In this document: in pieces, positions 6,429 to 10,777 of the stretch
Layout of the letters: each line of letters starts with the position of its first letter
How positions within the stretch are numbered: the stretch's first letter is position 1
Assembly: GCA_018812885.1 (NCBI GenBank)
Contig: JAHJCW010000087.1
Location: forward strand, 1-10,777
Length of the DNA stretch: 10,777 nucleotides
Direction of reading: 5' to 3'
Origin: a bacterium
GTDB taxonomy: Bacteria; Fidelibacterota; Marinisomatia; Marinisomatales; JAHJCW01
Made by a program: the position numbers and the translations under genes
The notes under the pieces: generated by a model
The model's input: only the letters and a program-made list of their open reading frames with translations
Databases searched by the model: none
What the model was told of the DNA's origin: nothing

Positions 6429-7175
6429 TTGGGTTCAACAATGTATGGTAGTATGGCTATATATAATTTTAAGGTTGTCGGAACAATCACATTCGGTATG
6501 AGTGCTATGGATCGTGGTGCAATGATAGCTGATATAAACGATATCCAATTGGCCTTAGATATGGATAGTGCAACCGGTGAAATATTAGGTATTTTCAAAG
6601 ATAATATATATGATATGGAACGGGCTGAGTTAATTAAACAACAATTCAATGAAACATTTAATGACCCGAATGATGAGTTTTCGCCTATAATGCTACAACT
6701 AAAAGATATTGGTTTTTTAGGAGATTATCTGGATATAGTATCAGGATTATCAACTTATTTAGTGACCGTATTTGTCGTATTGATGTCAATAATATTATGG
6801 AATGTAGGTCTGTTAGGAGGTATCAGAAGATACGGAGAAGTTGGTTTACGACTCGCAATCGGTGAACACAAGGGTCATATTTATCGATCAATGTTATATG
6901 AATCAGTTATGATTGGTTTAATAGGATCGTTTATTGGAACAGCGCTTGGCTTGGGTTCGGCTTATTGGCTACAGGCACATGGATTCAATGTAGGTGACTT
7001 AATGAAAAACGCAACAATGATGATGCCCGGCGTTTTTCGTGCTCAAGTAACACCCGAAACCTACTATATTGGATTCATCCCCGGGGTTATATCAATGGTT
7101 CTGGGAACAGCGCTATCAGGATTTGGAATTTATCGCAGACAAACCGCACAATTATTCAAGGAGTTGGAAGTATGA
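6429..7175 (+). CDS. Second FtsX/MacB-type permease, C-terminal part (coding continues upstream to 6396)
   Basis: The downstream frame contains the second half of the periplasmic domain and the three C-terminal membrane helices (about residues 105-130, 157-181 and 212-234 of this segment). The FtsX-type cytoplasmic loop is IRRYGEVGLRLAIGEHKGHI (132-151). The apparent start at 6429 is a TTG with no properly spaced ribosome-binding site. Eleven sensible codons (LEVEIGEDASL) lie upstream, back to 6396, so this is the rest of the gene that begins at 5900 rather than an independent gene. It ends with an ATGA overlap onto the LolA-like gene. In a working version it would pair with the 4728-5903 permease and the ATPase as a LolCDE- or MacB-like complex. 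Everything after the break looks intact and under coding constraint, which argues for a recent mutation or a sequence error. Confidence 0.85.
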   Translation: MGSTMYGSMAIYNFKVVGTITFGMSAMDRGAMIADINDIQLALDMDSATGEILGIFKDNIYDMERAELIKQQFNETFNDPNDEFSPIMLQLKDIGFLGDYLDIVSGLSTYLVTVFVVLMSIILWNVGLLGGIRRYGEVGLRLAIGEHKGHIYRSMLYESVMIGLIGSFIGTALGLGSAYWLQAHGFNVGDLMKNATMMMPGVFRAQVTPETYYIGFIPGVISMVLGTALSGFGIYRRQTAQLFKELEV

Positions 7176-7903
7176 GGAAAGTACTTTTTGGCATTCTATT
7201 TATAACACAGATTTTCGGACAGTATCCCGATGAAGCAGAAGTATTACAAAAAATAGATCAAAATATGTCATCAAATAATCAAGTTGTTGTTTCAACTATG
7301 ATTATACACGGTCAACGAAGCAGCAGGTCAATCACTTCAAAATCATGGACAGAGGGTTCAGAGAAATCTTTTACAGAATATTTAGCCCCGGCCCGTGAAA
7401 AGGGTTCTAAAATGTTGAAAATAGGTGATCAATTATGGATGTATAGTCCGCAATCTGATCGAGTTATTCGTATATCCGGGCATATGCTTAGACAATCGAT
7501 AATGGGTTCTGATCTTTCTTATGAGGATATGATGGAAGATCGGAAATTATATGAAATATATACTGCAGAAATAATCAGTGAAGAATTAATTGATGAACGT
7601 GACTGTTGGATTATGGAGCTAACTGCAAAAGTAGATGATCTAGCTTACTACTCTCAAAAATTATTGGTAGATAAAGAATATATGGTTCCGAGAAAACAAC
7701 AACTCTTTGCCAAAAGCGGAAAGATGCTGAAAGTAGTCGAGTTTTCGGATTTATTCCAAATTGATGATAGGTGGTATCCAAAACGTATGCTATTCCAAGA
7801 TGTACTTCTAAAAGGGAAAGGTACTGAATTCATAATCGAATCCATAAAATTTGATGAAAATATCCCTGAACATATATTCTCAAAAGCATCTCTTAGAAAG
7901 TAA
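7172..7903 (+). CDS. LolA-like periplasmic protein (outer membrane lipoprotein-sorting family)
   Basis: This 243-residue protein has a signal peptide (MRKVLFGILFITQIFGQ, cleavage near residue 16 or 17). The mature protein shows the LolA-like half-barrel pattern of the 'outer membrane lipoprotein-sorting protein' family. LAPAREKGSKMLKIGDQLWM (71-90) is followed by RQSIMGSDLSYEDM (107-120) and SQKLLVDKEYMVPRKQQ (161-177). Members are periplasmic and are thought to carry a hydrophobic ligand in the barrel; unlike true LolA, this family commonly sits beside RND or ABC transporter genes. AAGGAG at 7158-7163 is a well-placed ribosome-binding site, and the ATG overlaps the permease stop (ATGA). It is probably the soluble carrier between the ABC complex and the outer membrane in this operon. 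The ligand is unknown. Confidence 0.88.
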   Translation: MRKVLFGILFITQIFGQYPDEAEVLQKIDQNMSSNNQVVVSTMIIHGQRSSRSITSKSWTEGSEKSFTEYLAPAREKGSKMLKIGDQLWMYSPQSDRVIRISGHMLRQSIMGSDLSYEDMMEDRKLYEIYTAEIISEELIDERDCWIMELTAKVDDLAYYSQKLLVDKEYMVPRKQQLFAKSGKMLKVVEFSDLFQIDDRWYPKRMLFQDVLLKGKGTEFIIESIKFDENIPEHIFSKASLRK

Positions 7904-7908
7904 AAAAT

Positions 7909-8565
7909 ATGGCAAAAGAAAAGGATTACGATTTACCAAAACAATCGCTTGGCGAAGAGATTGCCAACAGTATTACGCACGGTATTGGTGCCGCGCTAGC
8001 AACGGCGGCGCTCACAATTTTAGTGGTTTTTGCCACCCTCAAAGGCGATACGTGGCGGGTAGTCAGTTTTGCGATTTATGGCGCTTCGCTAGTTATTATG
8101 TACACCTCCTCAACTCTATACCACGCATTTACACATAAAAAGGCAAAGCGATATTTTAGAATAATGGATCATTCGTCAATCTTCTTATTGATAGCGGGAA
8201 CATACACTCCTATAACACTTTTACCGCTGCGCGATACGGCCTGGGGTTGGACAATTTTCGGTTTAATTTGGGGTATGGCGATTCTTGGAATACTTTTTAA
8301 ATTAATGTTTTATGGTAAACTCGAAAAATTATCGGTTGTATTTTATGTTTTAATGGGCTGGTTAGCAATTATTGCTATTAAACCCATGCTTGCCAATTTG
8401 CCAACCGGATTACTAATATGGATCGCTATTGGCGGACTAAGTTATACTTTAGGAATAATTTTCTACGCCTGGACAAAACTACCTTACAGTCATTCAATTT
8501 GGCATTTATTTGTACTTGGTGGAAGCATCGCGCACTTCTTTGGGATATTTTTGTATTTGGTTTGA
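7909..8565 (+). CDS. Hemolysin III / PAQR-family seven-helix membrane protein
   Basis: This 218-residue integral membrane protein has about seven hydrophobic segments and the conserved HlyIII/PAQR residues. These are EEIANSITHGIG (16-27), SSTLYH with H72, MDHSSIF with D87 and H88, GTYTP (97-101), and HSIWHLFVLGGSIAHF with H195, H199 and H209. In PAQR proteins the histidines, with a serine and an aspartate, form a zinc site in the membrane, and the family is suggested to include ceramidase-like lipid hydrolases. The bacterial members' true role is unsettled, and the name hemolysin should not be taken literally. It begins 5 bases after the LolA-like gene and may share its transcript, although the ribosome-binding site is weak. 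Base composition in its 5' part (about 7981-8100) is clearly richer in G+C than its neighbours. Confidence 0.93.
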   Translation: MAKEKDYDLPKQSLGEEIANSITHGIGAALATAALTILVVFATLKGDTWRVVSFAIYGASLVIMYTSSTLYHAFTHKKAKRYFRIMDHSSIFLLIAGTYTPITLLPLRDTAWGWTIFGLIWGMAILGILFKLMFYGKLEKLSVVFYVLMGWLAIIAIKPMLANLPTGLLIWIAIGGLSYTLGIIFYAWTKLPYSHSIWHLFVLGGSIAHFFGIFLYLV

Positions 8566-8578
8566 TTGATAGATCAGC

Positions 8579-8619
8579 GGAATGGTGAATGGTAGATTGG
8601 TTTTCACTAATTCCCTTTT
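8579..8619 (+). terminator. Candidate Rho-independent terminator after the transport operon
   Basis: GGAAT-G-GTGAA (8579-8589) pairs with TTCAC-TA-ATTCC (8603-8614). This forms a stem of about 10-11 pairs with one bulge and a 13-base loop, followed by CTTTTATT. It starts 13 bases after the stop of the HlyIII gene. The stem is not GC-rich and the T-tract is interrupted, so termination is likely but may be weak. Confidence 0.4.
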
Positions 8620-8656
8620 ATTGAACTTTTATTTGTAATTCTAATATTCAATATTG

Positions 8657-8683
8657 AAAAAAAAATACCGGATTTCCAGTATT
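8657..8683 (-). terminator. Hairpin with a T9 tract on the minus strand
   Basis: On the minus strand, AATACTGG (8676-8683) pairs with CCGGTATT (8664-8671) around an AAAT loop. This gives eight pairs with one G-U wobble, and a run of T continues to 8657. It has the exact form of an intrinsic terminator for leftward transcription. Read on the plus strand, the wobble becomes a C-A mismatch and no T-tract follows. No leftward gene is visible to its right in the window. Confidence 0.5.
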
Positions 8684-8708
8684 GACAATGCACTATTATT
8701 TTTATAAC
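8682..8708 (+). promoter_or_regulatory. Candidate sigma-70-type promoter for the PD40 lipoprotein gene
   Basis: A perfect TTGACA lies at 8682-8687, with TATAAC at 8703-8708 (15-base spacer) or TAACTT at 8705-8710 (17-base spacer). Transcription would start near 8715, shortly before the ATG at 8730. The -35 box abuts the minus-strand hairpin. Confidence 0.45.
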
Positions 8709-8729
8709 TTAACATAAAGTTTCAATATA

Positions 8730-9851
8730 ATGAATATTATAATACGCTATAAGTTATCTTTTCTTCCTACTACCATCACAATTTCCATTCTTTTAACTCT
8801 CTCCTGTAGCCTATTCTGTCCTGAAGAACCAGACAATTGCACTGATGAATCTCTACCCCGTATTGCTTTTCTTAGAGACCGCGATACAACAAATGATGCC
8901 ACAATAAAAGATAATGATATTTGGATTATGGATAGAAATGGTTGCAACCAAACTCAGTTATCATTTGGTCTAAATGTATGGAATTATACTTTTTCACCAG
9001 ATGGTAATAAAATCTGCTTCATTGCCGGACAGAACAATATTTCTGATGTATATATTATGAACTCAGATGGCAGTGATATTCAAAACTTAACCAATGATGA
9101 ACTAATCTATCGTCTCCCCATTTTTACTCCTAATGGATTAAAACTAGTTTTTTGCGCCGAATTGGATTACTACAATACTGATATAATGATTATGGATATT
9201 GATGGGAATAACAAAATAAATCTTACTAATAGCGAAAATACTTGGGAAAGATTAGGCAACATTACACCTGATGGATCAAAATTAATTTATATATCGAATC
9301 ATCCAACAGCAGGAGGATTACGAGCTATGTTTGTAATGGATATTTCTGGAAATAATATTGTTTGTTTAACATGTGGTTTTCATGATCGTAATATAAATTT
9401 CCCTCGTTCACCACAAATAACAGCAGACGGGAATGAGATCTTTTTTATTAATCATAACGGATATGAAATAGGCAAGATTGATATAACCGGTAACAATTTT
9501 GTTAAACTTTATGAAGTACCAAACTATGAACAAATTTGGGATTTAAAAATTTTACCGGATAACACAAATTTATCTTTCATATTTCCAGGAATTTGGTCTG
9601 AGGAAGAAGTTATTCCAACACAAGTATTTGAAATAAATATTGATGGTAGTGATTTACGAAATCTTAGTGATCTGTATGGAATAGAAAGTGCCTTGTCTTA
9701 TTCTATAGATAATAAATATATTACATTTTCCTTTCAATCAAATCCTTTTGAAATACCCCAAATTTATTTAATGGGGAGAGATTATTCAAACCAACTGCAA
9801 TTAACAAAAGAGGGAGGGCAAGGACCACAATTCCAACCAATTTCATATTAG
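8730..9851 (+). CDS. Lipoprotein with a TolB/PD40-type seven-bladed beta-propeller
   Basis: This 373-residue protein has an N-terminal export signal with arginine and lysine near the start, a hydrophobic stretch (about 11-25) and LLTLSC ending at C26. That fits the relaxed lipoprotein pattern, so it is probably lipid-anchored. The rest consists of about seven repeats of roughly 40 residues with the pattern 'SPDG.KI.F........D.YIMN.DG.....LT'. Clear copies are FSPDGNKICFIAG (88-100) with VYIMNSDGSDIQNLT, FTPNGLKLVFCAE with IMIMDIDGNNKINLT, and ITPDGSKLIYISN. These match PD40/WD40-like TolB propellers. The family acts in protein or ligand binding at the cell envelope; no specific partner is evident, and a catalytic role is not suggested. 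There is no clear Shine-Dalgarno sequence. The next gene, for an exported protease-like protein, is 33 bases downstream and may be co-transcribed. Confidence 0.85.
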   Translation: MNIIIRYKLSFLPTTITISILLTLSCSLFCPEEPDNCTDESLPRIAFLRDRDTTNDATIKDNDIWIMDRNGCNQTQLSFGLNVWNYTFSPDGNKICFIAGQNNISDVYIMNSDGSDIQNLTNDELIYRLPIFTPNGLKLVFCAELDYYNTDIMIMDIDGNNKINLTNSENTWERLGNITPDGSKLIYISNHPTAGGLRAMFVMDISGNNIVCLTCGFHDRNINFPRSPQITADGNEIFFINHNGYEIGKIDITGNNFVKLYEVPNYEQIWDLKILPDNTNLSFIFPGIWSEEEVIPTQVFEINIDGSDLRNLSDLYGIESALSYSIDNKYITFSFQSNPFEIPQIYLMGRDYSNQLQLTKEGGQGPQFQPISY

Positions 9852-9884
9852 AATTTCAATAATTTAATAAATAGGAGAAATAAA

Positions 9885-10777
9885 ATGAAGAATATCATGA
9901 TTAAAACACTGACTCTTTGTTTATTGGTTGGTAGTGCTATTTTTGCACAAATAGAAGAGCACGTTACGATTTTCATTCATAGCAATATGCTTACCTTAGA
10001 TACTAAACAAATAGATATTTATAATACAATTACAAAGCAACAGCATGTGGTTAATCCTAAAGTTATTATTTATAAAAACCAGTTAGAACTTAAGGAATAC
10101 ACATCTCTTGATTTGAACGTGAACAAAGAAAAAAGTATTATTGCAAAGACAAGTGAATTAATCAATCGCAACCAAAAACATTGGACATGGATTGGAACAA
10201 TTGCTGAAAAACACGCGGACGAAGGGTATGCTTTTATTACATTAAATGAGAATAATTTATCCGGTGAAATTTGGACTAAAGACTATATGTACCGAATTGT
10301 CCCCTTAGGAGATAATAAAGGATTATTATTTGAAGTTGACCATTCTAAGATTGAATACGAAGTATTTTGTAACTCTGGTAATAATGTTCAAAATTATAAT
10401 TCAAACAATCAAATGGCACCTAAAATATTAAGCGGCACAACTTATGATGCCTTAGTTTGTTATACAGTAGCGGCAAAAAACGGAGCAGGAGGTACAACGG
10501 CCATGCATTCATTGATTGATAATATGGAAACTCAAACAAATTTAATTTATGATCGTAGTTCTTCTACACCTGAAATAAATATTGTTTATAAGCATCTAGT
10601 AAATTATTCTGAAACTAATAATTTACTTACTGATGTAAATCGACTTAGAATTAATGGTGATGGATATATGGACGAGATACATAATTTACGTTCTGATTGG
10701 GGCGCTGATGTTGTAGTCCTTATCACTGAAACTGGCGGTGCTGTATGTGGTCAAGTAAATGGCGATTATTCAATTCC
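9885..10777 (+). CDS. Secreted metalloprotease-like protein (peptidyl-Asp metallopeptidase type), partial
   Basis: The gene runs off the right edge; 297 codons and two bases of the next are present. It starts at an ATG 6 bases after AGGAGA (9873-9878). Residues 1-21 form a signal peptide (cleavage after AIFA). Residues 22 to about 185 look like a propeptide, including HWTWIGTI (99-106) and LSGEIWTKDYMYRIVPL (125-141). The catalytic domain seems to begin with TYDALVCYTVAA (186-197) and continues with INIVYKHLVNYSE (231-243), DGYMDEIHNLRSDWGADVVVLI (259-280) and a cysteine in GAVCGQ (285-290). This order is typical of reprolysin-like secreted zinc proteases such as the M72 family. The HExxH zinc site should lie a few tens of residues past the window edge, so catalytic competence cannot be judged. 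The assignment is by pattern recognition. Confidence 0.75.
   Translation, partial: MKNIMIKTLTLCLLVGSAIFAQIEEHVTIFIHSNMLTLDTKQIDIYNTITKQQHVVNPKVIIYKNQLELKEYTSLDLNVNKEKSIIAKTSELINRNQKHWTWIGTIAEKHADEGYAFITLNENNLSGEIWTKDYMYRIVPLGDNKGLLFEVDHSKIEYEVFCNSGNNVQNYNSNNQMAPKILSGTTYDALVCYTVAAKNGAGGTTAMHSLIDNMETQTNLIYDRSSSTPEINIVYKHLVNYSETNNLLTDVNRLRINGDGYMDEIHNLRSDWGADVVVLITETGGAVCGQVNGDYSI

Noticed and set aside
6429..7175. Independent gene starting at TTG 6429
   Set aside because: There is no well-spaced ribosome-binding site, family-typical coding sequence continues upstream to 6396, and the product would lack the first membrane helix of the family.
8647..8658. Perfect palindrome TTCAATATTGAA as an operator
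   Set aside because: It is AT-rich in an AT-rich spacer, lies before rather than within the predicted promoter and has no second copy seen; chance is likely.
1..10777. CRISPR array, tRNA, rRNA, insertion sequence or prophage genes
   Set aside because: No regularly spaced repeats, no cloverleaf-like sequences, no transposase or phage proteins and no terminal inverted repeats were found on reading both strands.

Overview
The window is AT-rich bacterial chromosomal DNA from a Gram-negative (diderm) organism. The sequence shows an outer-membrane beta-barrel candidate, a LolA-like periplasmic protein, a lipoprotein signal, and signal peptides ending in FGQ or FAQ. Together with the ABC/FtsX/LolA-like gene set, this suggests the FCB group (Bacteroidota, Ignavibacteria, Neomarinimicrobiota or a relative). 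That placement is an inference, not a demonstration. No rRNA, tRNA, CRISPR array, IS element or phage gene was seen.

Minus strand, 1-2023: the first three genes of a cytoplasmic group 3b [NiFe]-hydrogenase ('sulfhydrogenase') operon in the order hydB-hydG-hydD. hydD is cut by the window edge and hydA is expected just outside. The genes are joined by 1-base stop/start overlaps. HydB carries Fe-S clusters, HydG carries FAD, an NAD(P) site and a [2Fe-2S] cluster, and HydD is the small subunit, so the complex should exchange electrons between H2 and NAD(P)H.

Intergenic 2024-2268: a divergent control region with candidate promoters in both directions. A cluster of inverted and direct repeats in front of the TetR gene is the best operator candidate.

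Plus strand, 2269-7903 (possibly to 8565): a tightly packed, mostly translationally coupled operon. It encodes a TetR-family regulator, an outer-membrane beta-barrel-like protein of no recognised family, a LolD/MacB-type ABC ATPase, two FtsX/MacB-type permeases and a LolA-like periplasmic protein. A hemolysin-III/PAQR membrane protein follows after only 5 bases. The set has a part for each envelope compartment: inner-membrane pump, periplasmic carrier and outer-membrane barrel. The most economical reading is a regulated trans-envelope transport route for a lipid, lipoprotein or other hydrophobic molecule. The second permease is broken by one extra base in a run of eight A (6388-6395). This is either a real mutation, a slippage-rescued frameshift or a sequencing error.

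Plus strand, 8566-10777: a 164-base spacer holds a candidate terminator for the upstream operon, a second hairpin whose T-tract lies on the minus strand, and a good -35/-10 pair. After it come a seven-bladed TolB/PD40-like lipoprotein and the start of a secreted metalloprotease-like protein (peptidyl-Asp metallopeptidase type). The expected zinc site of that protein lies beyond the window.
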